Assembly: GCA_026398575.1 (NCBI GenBank)
Contig: JAPLSP010000682.1
Span: 1 to 24,860, forward strand
Source: Candidatus Sumerlaeota bacterium
GTDB lineage: Bacteria > Sumerlaeota > Sumerlaeia > JADFCT01
Direction: 5' to 3'
DNA: 24,860 nt
Part shown: piece by piece, positions 13,652 to 21,974 of the stretch
Position numbering within the stretch: the first letter of the stretch is position 1
How the letters are laid out: the number at the start of each line of letters is the position of its first letter
Position numbers and translations under genes: made by a program
Notes under the pieces: model-generated
What the model saw: only the letters and a program-made list of their open reading frames with translations
Database searches by the model: none
What the model was told of the DNA's origin: nothing

Positions 13652-16197
13652 CCCAGCTCCCGCGCTACATCTGCATTCATGGCCATTTTTATCAACCTCC
13701 GCGCGAGAATCCATGGCTCGACACCATTGAAACGCAGGATTCCGCCTCGCCGTTCCATGACTGGAACGAACGCATCAACGCCGAATGCTACGCGCCCAAT
13801 TCGCAGGCGCGGCTGCTCTCGGACCGGGGACGCATCCGCGGCGTCACCAACAACTATGAACACATCTCCTTCAACTTCGGCCCGACGCTGCTGACCTGGC
13901 TCGAACGCGCCGACCCGAAAACGTACGCCAGCATTCTCGAGGCCGACCGCCTCAGCCTCGAGCGGCGCGAAGGACACGGCAACGCCATGGCCCAAGGCTA
14001 CAATCACGCCGTCCTTCCCCTGGCAAACGAGCGCGACCGCCGCACGCAAATTATCTGGGGCATGGAGGATTTCCGCCACCGCTTCGGACGCGATCCGGAG
14101 GGAATGTGGCTTCCCGAAACGGCCGCGAACGCGGACACGCTTGCGGAACTGGCCGCCAACGGCATCCGCTTCATCCTTCTTTCGCCCTCCCAGGCGCGCC
14201 AGGTCCGCGAAGACGGCAAGCCCTGGCAGGACGTCACGAACGGCTCAGTGGACCCTTCGCGCGCGTATCATGCGAACCTGCCGGGCGGACGCAAGATCGC
14301 CATCTTCTTTTACGACGGCCCCATCTCGAATTCGATTGCTTTTGAAAAACTGCTGAACAACGGCGAGTTCTACCTGGGCCGCCTGCGCGAAGCGTTCAAC
14401 CCCAAACGAACCTGGCCGCAGCTGGTTCACACGGCGAATGATGGCGAATCGTTCGGCCATCATCATCGCTTCGGCGAGATGGCGCTGGCATACGTGATCG
14501 AGAAAATCCGGGAGCGCGGACTCGGAGAAATGACCAACTACGGGCAATATCTGGCGCGGCATCCCCCGACGGCCGAGGTTCAGATCATCGAAAACTCCAG
14601 TTGGTCCTGCGTTCACGGCGTGGAGCGTTGGCGCGGCAATTGCGGGTGCTGCACGGGAGGCCATCCGAGCTGGCATCAGCGGTGGCGCGGCCCTTTGCGC
14701 GCCGCGCTGGACTGGCTGCGGGATCGCGCCGCCGAGACGTTCGAAAGCGAGGCGAAGGAATGGTTCGAAGATCCCTGGCGCGCGCGCAATGAGTATATCA
14801 GCGTGATCCTCGCCCGGGCTTCCGCCGCCGACTCCGCAGGGACCATTGCGAGCGCAGGCGCCGGCGGCGCCTCGCCAAGCGCGGAAGAGCCCGGCGCCGC
14901 ATTCGTCCGCCAGCGGAGTCGCATCGCGGCTATGCGCGACGACGAAGTCACGCGCTGCCTGATCCTGCTGGAAATGCAACGCCAGACCATGCTGATGTTC
15001 ACCAGCTGCGGCTGGTTCTTTGACGAGATATCCGGCATCGAGCCGATTCAGAATCTGCGCTATGCGGCCCGGGTAATCCAGCTGGGCGCCGAACTGGGCT
15101 TCAAATGGGAAGACGAGTTCCTGACCCAGCTGGCGACGGCGCCCAGCAATATCGAGGCGATCGGCAATGGCCGCTCAGCGTATGCGCGATTCGCCCAGTC
15201 GTCCTCCGTCAGCTTTAATCGCGTCGTGGCGCATTACGCCATTGTGCGCGCGATGGACCCCGGCGTTTCGGATCCCGCCTTGATCGCCTACGACGCTTTT
15301 CCGGAGGACTTTGAGCGCTATGAAGACGGCGGCAACGTTCTGGTCGTGGGCCGTGTGCGCGTGCGCGAACGAGCCACGCTGGCGCAGGAGACCGTTTCCT
15401 TCGCCGTTTTGTTCTTCGGCGGGCGCGACGTTGAGTGCGGCGTCGCGGCCGGCGCCCCGTCCCGCGACTACGCCAAGATCAAACCCGGCCTGGTGGAGGC
15501 TTTCTCCAGCGGTTCGCTGGCCGAGGTGATCCGCCGCATGGAACACGCCTTTCCGGGCTCCAAATACCGCCTGCCCGACCTATTCGTCGAAGCGCGCCGC
15601 CGCACGCTCGGCGCCCTCGTGCGCGAATCGGTGCACGAGATGCAGTCGGCCTTGAAAAGCGCTTATGACCTGCACCGCCCGCTCATGACCCTCATGCGCG
15701 AATCACAGGCGCCGTTGCCGCTGGTTTTCCAGGCGTTGGCGCGCGCGATGCTCGACGCGGCGACCCACGAGGCGCTGGAGGCCTTCCTTGCGCGCAACGA
15801 CGCTTCGCCGCTGGCCAAGGCGATCGCGGAAGCCAAGCGCTGGGACATCGCGCTCGATCTCGAGCCGCTGACCATGGAATTCAAGCGCCGGCTGCTGCAG
15901 GAATTCGCGGCTCTGGGGGAAAATCCGGAATCGGACCGGCTCACTGCCTTTGTCGAAAAATTCAAGAAGGCGCGCGCGATGGGACTGGAAATGCCGCGCT
16001 GGGATATGCAGAGCCGCTTCATCGAGCGCTACGCGCGCCTGTCGCCGCAGCTGGCGCGCGAAGCCGAGACGGTCGCCGAGTTCCGCCAGCGCAAGGAGGG
16101 GTGGCTGCGGCTGGGCGATCTTCTGGATTTCGAGCCCGAGCTGCTTAAAACTTATGCCGCCGCATCCGAAGGCTCAGCACCAGGCCCACAATCGTGA
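13648..16197 (+). CDS. GH57-family glycoside hydrolase with DUF3536 C-terminus
   Basis: An 849-residue enzyme. The N-terminal GH57 barrel opens with CIHGHFYQPPREN (9-21), which carries the usual His-x-His. MWLPETA (153-159) contains nucleophile Glu157, and HTANDGESFGHH (261-272) contains probable acid/base Asp265. GH57 enzymes act on alpha-glucans such as starch, glycogen or amylopectin; this long DUF3536 subgroup is not biochemically defined as far as I know. The C-terminal half (about 420-840) is helical. An Ala/Gly/Ser-rich linker lies near 395-415. There is no signal peptide, so it is probably cytoplasmic. The start is TTG 13648-13650, overlapping hepT, with GGAG upstream. The last 53 bp overlap rodA on the other strand. 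Confidence 0.88.
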   Translation: MTQLPRYICIHGHFYQPPRENPWLDTIETQDSASPFHDWNERINAECYAPNSQARLLSDRGRIRGVTNNYEHISFNFGPTLLTWLERADPKTYASILEADRLSLERREGHGNAMAQGYNHAVLPLANERDRRTQIIWGMEDFRHRFGRDPEGMWLPETAANADTLAELAANGIRFILLSPSQARQVREDGKPWQDVTNGSVDPSRAYHANLPGGRKIAIFFYDGPISNSIAFEKLLNNGEFYLGRLREAFNPKRTWPQLVHTANDGESFGHHHRFGEMALAYVIEKIRERGLGEMTNYGQYLARHPPTAEVQIIENSSWSCVHGVERWRGNCGCCTGGHPSWHQRWRGPLRAALDWLRDRAAETFESEAKEWFEDPWRARNEYISVILARASAADSAGTIASAGAGGASPSAEEPGAAFVRQRSRIAAMRDDEVTRCLILLEMQRQTMLMFTSCGWFFDEISGIEPIQNLRYAARVIQLGAELGFKWEDEFLTQLATAPSNIEAIGNGRSAYARFAQSSSVSFNRVVAHYAIVRAMDPGVSDPALIAYDAFPEDFERYEDGGNVLVVGRVRVRERATLAQETVSFAVLFFGGRDVECGVAAGAPSRDYAKIKPGLVEAFSSGSLAEVIRRMEHAFPGSKYRLPDLFVEARRRTLGALVRESVHEMQSALKSAYDLHRPLMTLMRESQAPLPLVFQALARAMLDAATHEALEAFLARNDASPLAKAIAEAKRWDIALDLEPLTMEFKRRLLQEFAALGENPESDRLTAFVEKFKKARAMGLEMPRWDMQSRFIERYARLSPQLAREAETVAEFRQRKEGWLRLGDLLDFEPELLKTYAAASEGSAPGPQS

Positions 16198-17260
16198 AGG
16201 TGGTCAGCATGAAGGAGCCGCCGTAGCTGAAGAACGGCAAGGGCAGCCCCATGACCGGCAGCAACCCGAGCGACATGCCCATATTCAGGAAGACATGCGC
16301 AGCGATGATGGACGTCAATCCCACGATCGCGTATGCGCCGAACATATCGTGCGCGCGATGCGCCAGCGCATAAGCGCGGGCGATGAACGCGCAAAAAAGC
16401 GCAATGGCCGCGGCGGCGCCCACGAGGCCGAATTGCTCGCCCAGGCTCGAAAAAATAAAATCGTTGTGATACTCCGGCAAGAAGCGATATTCCGTCTGCG
16501 TCCCGCCGCCGAAGCCTTTGCCGAAAATGCGCCCGGACCCCTGGGCGATGCGCGCCTGAAAGATTTGGTAGCCGGCCTTGCGCACGTCGGCCTCCGGATT
16601 CAAGAATGAAACGATTCTCGCTTTCTGGTAAGGCTTAAGGTGCGGATAAACGACGAGGGAAGCCAGGATTCCCCACAACAGGATGGCGGTCATCAGGCGG
16701 CGCTGTATATTTGCAGCCCAGAACATGGCAAGAATCACGAACATGAGGATCGCCGCCGTGCCCAGATCCGGCTGCGCGGCCACCAGGGCAAAGGGAAAGA
16801 AAATCACGGCGCCCGCCTTGAGCAGGCCGGGCTTCAGGTTCTTGCCCCGCAAGGGCGTATGGCGCGATAACACCCGCGCGACCAGCAGCGCCACGGCGAT
16901 CTTGGCGGGCTCCGACGGCTGCAAGTGCAGCGGGCCGATCGGAATCCAGCTGCTCGCGCCCTTGATCCGGTGCTGATGATGAATCAAAAGAAAAAGCAAG
17001 GCCGCCAGCGCGGCGAGATAAAAAATCAGCAAGCCTTTTTCGAGCGATTCGCTTTTGAGGAACAGAAGGACAAGGACCAGCCCCAAGCCGGCGCAAATCC
17101 ACACAACCTGCTTTTTGGCGAAGCCGGCGTGAGCGGGAACCGGAATCGTCGCGCCGAAGAGCGTCACAAGCCCATAAGCCGCCAGCGCCAGCGTCAGCGC
17201 CATCAGCGTCAAATCGAAATCCCGCCAATAGCGGGAAATAGGAATCTCAAATCCAACCAT
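16145..17260 (-). CDS. rodA: RodA, SEDS-family peptidoglycan glycosyltransferase
   Basis: A 371-residue polytopic protein with about ten membrane helices. SEDS proteins polymerise lipid II into glycan strands; RodA does this in the cell-elongation complex with a class B penicillin-binding protein. Family signatures are present: LQPSEPAK (113-120) with Glu117, AAQPDLGTA (161-169), GSGRIFGKGFGGG (241-253), LPEYHNDFIFSSLGEQFG (261-278) with the catalytic-site Asp267, and MGLPLPFFSYGGS near the C-terminus. Length and the NDFIF motif favour RodA over FtsW. mreBCD and the partner PBP are absent. The start is ATG 17258-17260; its immediate leader is a heptamer array with no clear ribosome site. Its 3' end overlaps the GH57 gene. 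Confidence 0.9.
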   Translation of the reverse strand: MVGFEIPISRYWRDFDLTLMALTLALAAYGLVTLFGATIPVPAHAGFAKKQVVWICAGLGLVLVLLFLKSESLEKGLLIFYLAALAALLFLLIHHQHRIKGASSWIPIGPLHLQPSEPAKIAVALLVARVLSRHTPLRGKNLKPGLLKAGAVIFFPFALVAAQPDLGTAAILMFVILAMFWAANIQRRLMTAILLWGILASLVVYPHLKPYQKARIVSFLNPEADVRKAGYQIFQARIAQGSGRIFGKGFGGGTQTEYRFLPEYHNDFIFSSLGEQFGLVGAAAAIALFCAFIARAYALAHRAHDMFGAYAIVGLTSIIAAHVFLNMGMSLGLLPVMGLPLPFFSYGGSFMLTTFTIVGLVLSLRMRRHKF

Positions 17261-17265
17261 GCGTT

Positions 17266-17321
17266 AGTTCACAGTTCCGAGTTCATAGTTCCGAGTTCAC
17301 AGTTCCACGTTCGGAGTTCCA
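17266..17321. repeat. Heptanucleotide array, consensus AGTTCNN, 8 units
   Basis: Eight perfectly phased 7-bp units from 17266: AGTTCAC, AGTTCCG, AGTTCAT, AGTTCCG, AGTTCAC, AGTTCCA, CGTTCGG, AGTTCCA. On the minus strand this is the 5' leader of rodA and ends 5 bases before its start codon. Confidence 0.88.
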
Positions 17322-17359
17322 TCTTTAGATGGTGTTTCCCTCCAACCTTCAGGTTGGAG
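17319..17359. repeat. Two small hairpins in the rodA upstream region
   Basis: CCATC-TTTA-GATGG (17319-17332) and CTCCAACC-TTCA-GGTTGGAG (17340-17359) are both perfect stems with 4-nt loops. They lie between the GT-C gene stop and rodA. Neither is followed by a T-run in the transcribed direction, so a terminator role is not supported. 17360-17420 shows nothing else. Confidence 0.55.
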
Positions 17360-17420
17360 TCAGTTTCCGAAAATCCCCATCCTTTGCTTGCGCTCTCAAT
17401 TCCGGCTTCAGCCGCGCCCC

Positions 17421-19289
17421 TCACCTATCCGGAGCATACAACTCATAATTAAAGATCCGCGATCCCTCAATCGCCCCGCTGAAGCGATAGTTGTTCCTGA
17501 TCGCCTCCAGCATCCCCGCCGTATAGTTCGCATAATAATCCTCTTTTTCAATCCGCCGCCCCGTCACCAGCAAATCCCAACGCTTGCCGGCGAATCGTTC
17601 CACCATCGGGGCATCGCTCCATTTCCCTTCGCGCGCCAGCTGCGCCATGATGAACGGCTGCCACGTCACCGGCTTGCCCGCGCGAATCTCGAAGATCGGC
17701 AATTCCGTCAGGAACGATCCTCCCGCGCTGATCACCTTCTTGATCTCTTCTTCCACCGCCTGCCCCATCGCCACGTCCTTCGGCCCCGGATTTGAGGCCG
17801 TGGCCGTGAAGCGCGGCGGAATCGGCGCATCCAGCGCCCACTCGGCTCTCGGCGGAATCCATACAAACAGCCTCCCGCCCGGAGCAAACGGCGTCAGGAT
17901 AAAGAACGAATACGCCATGCAAAGCAGAATCGCTGTAGCGCCCAGCGCAGTGGCCATCTGCGCGCTCCACCCTCCGCCCCCGGCCATCCGTTCTTCGCAA
18001 TCCAAAAAATTATTTTCCGGAGACAGCCGCCAGCCCATGCGCGCGCCGAGATAAAGGCAGATGGCCGCCCACGGGTCAATCATATAGTTATACGAGACCC
18101 CCGCTTTGGCGAATCCAACCAGCGATAGAAGACAGGGAATCAGGAAAAAGAGCGACCAGTCTTGTCCCTTACATGATTGACGATTGACGATTGACGATTG
18201 ACGATTGCCAGCCTGTGCGCGGCGATGCGCGATGAACTGGACGATTCCGGCCAAACCGAAGGACGCGAGCGCCAGCCAGATCAGGAATCCAAATCGCCAC
18301 AAATGCGCGGCATAGAGGCGCAGCTGCGGCCAATAAAAAATATTGCGATTAAAAGAAACCGTATGGCGGAGATATTGTCCGCCCGTCAACAGATGCAGGA
18401 GTCCGGCAATCGCAAGAACGCTTGCGGCCAGCGCCAGCGCAAAGATCACGCCCCATCGCCGCCGCCGCCACATCAGAAATAAACATCCCGCCAGCGGCGC
18501 CATGATCTGGGATTGTTTGGTGAAAAGAGCAAGGGTGAAGCATACGCCGGCGCCCAATACCGCAAAGAGGGCTGATCGTTTTCCCGGCACGGAATTCGCG
18601 GATTGAGCAGAGCCCAAAGATCGAGTGGCCGCGACGAATTGAGCCATGCTCATCGTCTGAAGAGCCTGCGCCATGACCTCATTATCCAACGCCCGCACGG
18701 CACGCCCGATCAGCAGCAAGCCCGCCAGGTTGAACGCCAGCGCCATGAAATCCACGCGCGCGAATCCGGTCCAGTTATAAACGTCGCAGCTGGCAAAGAA
18801 AAGGAAACCCGCGAAAAGCGCCGCCACGATTTGCCGCCGTCCCATGGCGAAAACACCGATAGCAATTAGGACGCCGCAAGCCAACTCGGAAATAATCGCC
18901 GGCAGCCGGGCGCGAAACATAGAGCGGTCGGACGCGTCAGACCGGTCGGACGCGTCGGACTGGTCGGACCGGTCGGACCGCGCAAAGGGCAAGAGGGCCG
19001 CCAGAGCTTTGCGCGCCAGGGCTGGGCCGCGCAGCGTCAGAAAGGGATACAAGGGGGCATAGGTCCCTGCGATAAATGGAGGCTCTTTGAGCGAAGGATA
19101 AATCGTTTCTCCACGATTCAATCGCATGGCCTGATTCAGGATGAATCCCTCTTCGGGATCCATTTGGTAGGGGAACTCCAGGACCGCACTCATGCGAACC
19201 GTTGAATATCCAAAAGCCACCAGCAGGGCCAGACATCCGGCGGCCACAAAAACAACAAGCGGAGATATGCGGTCTTCAGTCCAGTTCAT
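17421..19289 (-). CDS. GT-C fold membrane glycosyltransferase (dolichyl-phosphate-mannose/ArnT-like)
   Basis: A 622-residue multi-pass membrane protein. After the first helix, EFPYQMDPEEGFILNQAM (38-55) gives an acidic first loop (Asp44, Glu46, Glu47), and GTYAPLYPFL (75-84) follows; this order is typical of GT-C enzymes that use polyprenyl-phosphate sugars at the outer face of the inner membrane. FARVDFMALAF is another family-like segment. The acceptor is unknown. It begins 11 bp after the GH9-like gene stop, so it is probably co-transcribed with the glycosidases. Two repeat tracts lie in frame inside it: a Ser-Asp-X tract at 104-123 and an NRQSSIVNRQS tract at about 361-371. Confidence 0.78.
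   Translation of the reverse strand: MNWTEDRISPLVVFVAAGCLALLVAFGYSTVRMSAVLEFPYQMDPEEGFILNQAMRLNRGETIYPSLKEPPFIAGTYAPLYPFLTLRGPALARKALAALLPFARSDRSDQSDASDRSDASDRSMFRARLPAIISELACGVLIAIGVFAMGRRQIVAALFAGFLFFASCDVYNWTGFARVDFMALAFNLAGLLLIGRAVRALDNEVMAQALQTMSMAQFVAATRSLGSAQSANSVPGKRSALFAVLGAGVCFTLALFTKQSQIMAPLAGCLFLMWRRRRWGVIFALALAASVLAIAGLLHLLTGGQYLRHTVSFNRNIFYWPQLRLYAAHLWRFGFLIWLALASFGLAGIVQFIAHRRAQAGNRQSSIVNRQSCKGQDWSLFFLIPCLLSLVGFAKAGVSYNYMIDPWAAICLYLGARMGWRLSPENNFLDCEERMAGGGGWSAQMATALGATAILLCMAYSFFILTPFAPGGRLFVWIPPRAEWALDAPIPPRFTATASNPGPKDVAMGQAVEEEIKKVISAGGSFLTELPIFEIRAGKPVTWQPFIMAQLAREGKWSDAPMVERFAGKRWDLLVTGRRIEKEDYYANYTAGMLEAIRNNYRFSGAIEGSRIFNYELYAPDR
18175..18207. repeat. Heptanucleotide array GATTGAC, 4.7 units, inside a CDS
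   Basis: Four exact copies of GATTGAC followed by GATTG, 33 bp in all. On the minus strand it encodes NRQSSIVNRQS within the GT-C glycosyltransferase without breaking the frame. Confidence 0.9.
18927..18980. repeat. 9-bp array GTC-GGA-CNG, 6 units, inside a CDS
   Basis: Six codon-aligned 9-bp units, each GTC, then GGA (AGA once), then a variable triplet. On the minus strand they encode a run of Ser-Asp-X with X as Arg, Gln or Ala, at residues 104-123 of the GT-C protein, in a loop after the first conserved region. Confidence 0.9.
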
Positions 19290-19300
19290 AAATCTTCAAT

Positions 19301-21970
19301 CTACGGGAGATACCAATAGCCGAAGAGCAGCTCCTCGCGCCGGGGATTGCGGCGCTTCAAATCATTGCCTGGCGTCCATCCGTCGTCCATCAGCATCGCG
19401 CAGGTAAAGATCGTGGAAGCCATTGTCTCGTGAATGGTGAATTCGCATTGCCCGGTGTTAAGCATTGGGTGACACATCCACCGCCTGAAGAAGGGGACTT
19501 CCTTATTGGCGGGCTTGATGAAGTCCACTTTCGCTTTTCCATCCGCGGCGGGCGACTGCCAGACAGTGTTGCGGAAATCGGCGTAGATCGGCCCGCCCGT
19601 CAGACCGTAAACGGTTATCCCTGGCACGGGATCGGCGATTCCATCGTTCTCGCTAATGGCATGCTGGAAGTTGACGGGATAGACATAGCCCAAGCCGCTG
19701 GTCAACGACATCCCCATCGGATTGGCGCCCAGCATGAAGTCGGCGTTCAGGATCGCGGCGTCGCGATATTTCTTCTCGTCCGTCAGCGCGTAAGCTGCCA
19801 GCAGCGCGCGGCTGTAGTTGGTCATTACAAGCGCGCCCCAGCCGGCATGGAAATCCTTGTAGCGCGGCCAGGTTTGGCGATAGGGCTGCGGTTCGCTGCT
19901 TTCGCACAAGGCGTCCGCCGCCGCGCAATAATTTTTGCGCCAGGAATCCACCAGCTCTTGCGGCAGATCGCGGTCTGCGCCCTTGACGATGCTGTAGGGC
20001 ATCCAGACGCTATAGTCGCTGTAAGTCATCGGCCATTGAAAGAGCGGCGGCATTTTTGGGGCCAAGTCCGCTACGCCTTCCAGATAGCTTTTATCTTTGG
20101 TCAGAAGAAACATCCGCAGTTTGGCCTGAAGCAGATAGGGCACGATCATGCCGTCCTGCTCTTCCCAGGCGATGGAATATTTCGCGCCTCTGCCGCGGTC
20201 TTTAGCCGCCGGAATGTCAATTTTGCCGAGTGAATTGCGCGGATCGTTTCCGAAGGCAAAAGCCTTTTGAGCCGCAGACGCATAATCCGCCGCTTTTTCC
20301 GGACTGAATGATTTCACGAGGAGAGCGTATTGCGCAGCGGCGGACGCGAACACCAACGAACACCAGCGGGTGCGAAGCGCGAAGGCGTATTTAATGTCGG
20401 CGTCTATCTTTGGATGCGTCCACGTCTCGACGGCGCCCGAGACTCCGCCGCGCGCGTCCATGCTCGTCTTCCAGACGCGCAGCCCAAACTCCGCCTCATC
20501 CAATATATCCGGAATCCCGTTTCCGGATTCGGGGATGTTGAGCTGTCCGTCCGTGAATTTGCGCGGCGCCAGTTCGTAGGCGGTCAGCAGATCGAACACG
20601 TCCGCGTAGTGCATGAGGTTGCGGTCCCAATCGGCGGCGTCGTGCCAGCCGCCCACGACGTTCTCGGTCTTCCGGGTCGCGTCCGTCGAGGCGCCGACCA
20701 CGTCGAAGCGCTCGAATTCCTTGGGAACTTTGAAGGCGCCGACGCCGAACTGAATATTCTGGCATTCATAGACCGGGGCGGTGTGGCAGCGGGGGCGCGT
20801 CCAGGCGGTGTATGGCGCTTCGAGCGCGACGCCGCATCGCTGGTGAAAAAGCCCGCGGCAGGCGACGTAGAAGGCTTCGCCATAGACGTCCTTGCCGTGG
20901 CGGAACGTCCAGCTCCTCCCCACCCCGGGGATGCTGATGAAGAACTCGCCAACGTCTTTGAGCGGCGACAGGTCCATCTCATAAACGTCCTCGCCGCAGA
21001 TCGGCGGGCGCTTGGCCGGATCATCGTTCTTGCCCGGCGGCACGGCGAAGAGCGGATTCTTTTCGCGCAACTTGATCTCGCCGATATAGACGGCCTGACC
21101 GGTGGCGGCGGAGATGATACTGAATTGTTTTGCGTAGGAAAAATCCATTGGGCGGAACTCATAGAGACAGGCGCCCAGGTAAGCGCGCTTTTGTCCGGCG
21201 GAAGGGAGATAGCCCACCTGATTGACCTTGATGGCGCGCGAGACGGTCCGCATTTCGTCAAAGAGGAACGTGACCTTCTTGCCGTTCTTGAGGGAGATCG
21301 TGTAGGTCTTTCCCGTTTGCAGCGGCTGCGGCATTTCAAGGTAGCAGTAGTGCGCGTAGTGGATGCTCGGGCCGCCGCGAACCTGTCCCTTGCCCAGCGA
21401 CACAAGGACGCGCGTCGCGCGCAATGGCGAAGCGGCGGAACGATAGGCGGGATCGTCGCCGCTGGCGATCGCAAAAAATTCCGGCGAGTCCATTTTGCGC
21501 TCACCGACCGCCTCGCGCGCCTGCGTCATGTATTGATCGCGAATCTTGGGCATGGCCTTATAGGCGGTCCAGTTGGGCTTGCCGGCTTTTTCGCTCGCCT
21601 CCCAGGCGTCCACGTTTTTGAGCAACTCGCCGTGAGAGAGTTCATTGATCTTGGCGACCACCTCTGCCAGGTCCGTCGTCGCCACAATCACCCAGCGGCT
21701 CGATAGCAGCAGCAGTTGCTCCACGCCTTCGTACTTGGGAATGTGGACCGGATATTTTCCTTCGCGGGCGGCAGGCAGACGGTCATAAGCCACGCTCTTG
21801 GATGTTTGGGCGCGCGCGCCGGCCGCCGATACGCAAATCAGGAGCGCGGCGCATAGGACGCCCGCGATTTTTTGAGGATGGATGAATGCGAATCGCAAAT
21901 CGTAAATCACGAATCGCAAATCGTCAATCGTAAATCGTAAATCGTAAATCGCCATCATGGTCCGCTCCAT
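19301..21970 (-). CDS. Secreted GH9-like glycosidase with CelD-type N-terminal domain
   Basis: An 889-residue protein of the GH9 (endoglucanase) superfamily, which hydrolyses beta-1,4-glucan or related glycans. The order is a repeat-encoded leader (7-27), a signal peptide (about 35-54, ending GARA), an unrecognised region (57-240), and a CelD-type Ig-like domain starting IKVNQVGYLPSAGQKRAYLGA (247-267). The catalytic domain is about 420-850. GGWHDAADWDR (440-450) carries Asp444 and Asp447, equivalent to the GH9 nucleophilic-water Asp pair. NGIPDILDEAEFGL (484-497) is a GH9 hallmark. Glu843 or Glu848 in CEFTIHET is the likely acid. Substrate is unproven. It starts 4 bp after the GH43-like stop. 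ATGs at 21958 and 21955 are alternative starts. Confidence 0.8.
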   Translation of the reverse strand: MERTMMAIYDLRFTIDDLRFVIYDLRFAFIHPQKIAGVLCAALLICVSAAGARAQTSKSVAYDRLPAAREGKYPVHIPKYEGVEQLLLLSSRWVIVATTDLAEVVAKINELSHGELLKNVDAWEASEKAGKPNWTAYKAMPKIRDQYMTQAREAVGERKMDSPEFFAIASGDDPAYRSAASPLRATRVLVSLGKGQVRGGPSIHYAHYCYLEMPQPLQTGKTYTISLKNGKKVTFLFDEMRTVSRAIKVNQVGYLPSAGQKRAYLGACLYEFRPMDFSYAKQFSIISAATGQAVYIGEIKLREKNPLFAVPPGKNDDPAKRPPICGEDVYEMDLSPLKDVGEFFISIPGVGRSWTFRHGKDVYGEAFYVACRGLFHQRCGVALEAPYTAWTRPRCHTAPVYECQNIQFGVGAFKVPKEFERFDVVGASTDATRKTENVVGGWHDAADWDRNLMHYADVFDLLTAYELAPRKFTDGQLNIPESGNGIPDILDEAEFGLRVWKTSMDARGGVSGAVETWTHPKIDADIKYAFALRTRWCSLVFASAAAQYALLVKSFSPEKAADYASAAQKAFAFGNDPRNSLGKIDIPAAKDRGRGAKYSIAWEEQDGMIVPYLLQAKLRMFLLTKDKSYLEGVADLAPKMPPLFQWPMTYSDYSVWMPYSIVKGADRDLPQELVDSWRKNYCAAADALCESSEPQPYRQTWPRYKDFHAGWGALVMTNYSRALLAAYALTDEKKYRDAAILNADFMLGANPMGMSLTSGLGYVYPVNFQHAISENDGIADPVPGITVYGLTGGPIYADFRNTVWQSPAADGKAKVDFIKPANKEVPFFRRWMCHPMLNTGQCEFTIHETMASTIFTCAMLMDDGWTPGNDLKRRNPRREELLFGYWYLP
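21891..21953. repeat. Heptanucleotide array AATCGTA, 9 units, at a gene start
   Basis: Nine phased 7-bp units: AATCGCA, AATCGTA, AATCACG, AATCGCA, AATCGTC, then three AATCGTA and a final AATCGCC. On the minus strand it reads ATTTACG-like units and encodes YDLRFTIDDLRFVIYDLRF, between the ATG cluster and the signal peptide of the GH9-like protein. Confidence 0.9.
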
Positions 21971-21974
21971 GCTC

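Noticed and set aside
17340..17359. Intrinsic terminator for the GT-C gene
   Set aside because: The stem is perfect, but no T-run follows in the minus direction.
20330..21706. 458-aa plus-strand frame over the GH9-like gene
   Set aside because: Shadow frame; the minus-strand protein has clear GH9 signatures, a signal peptide and operon context.
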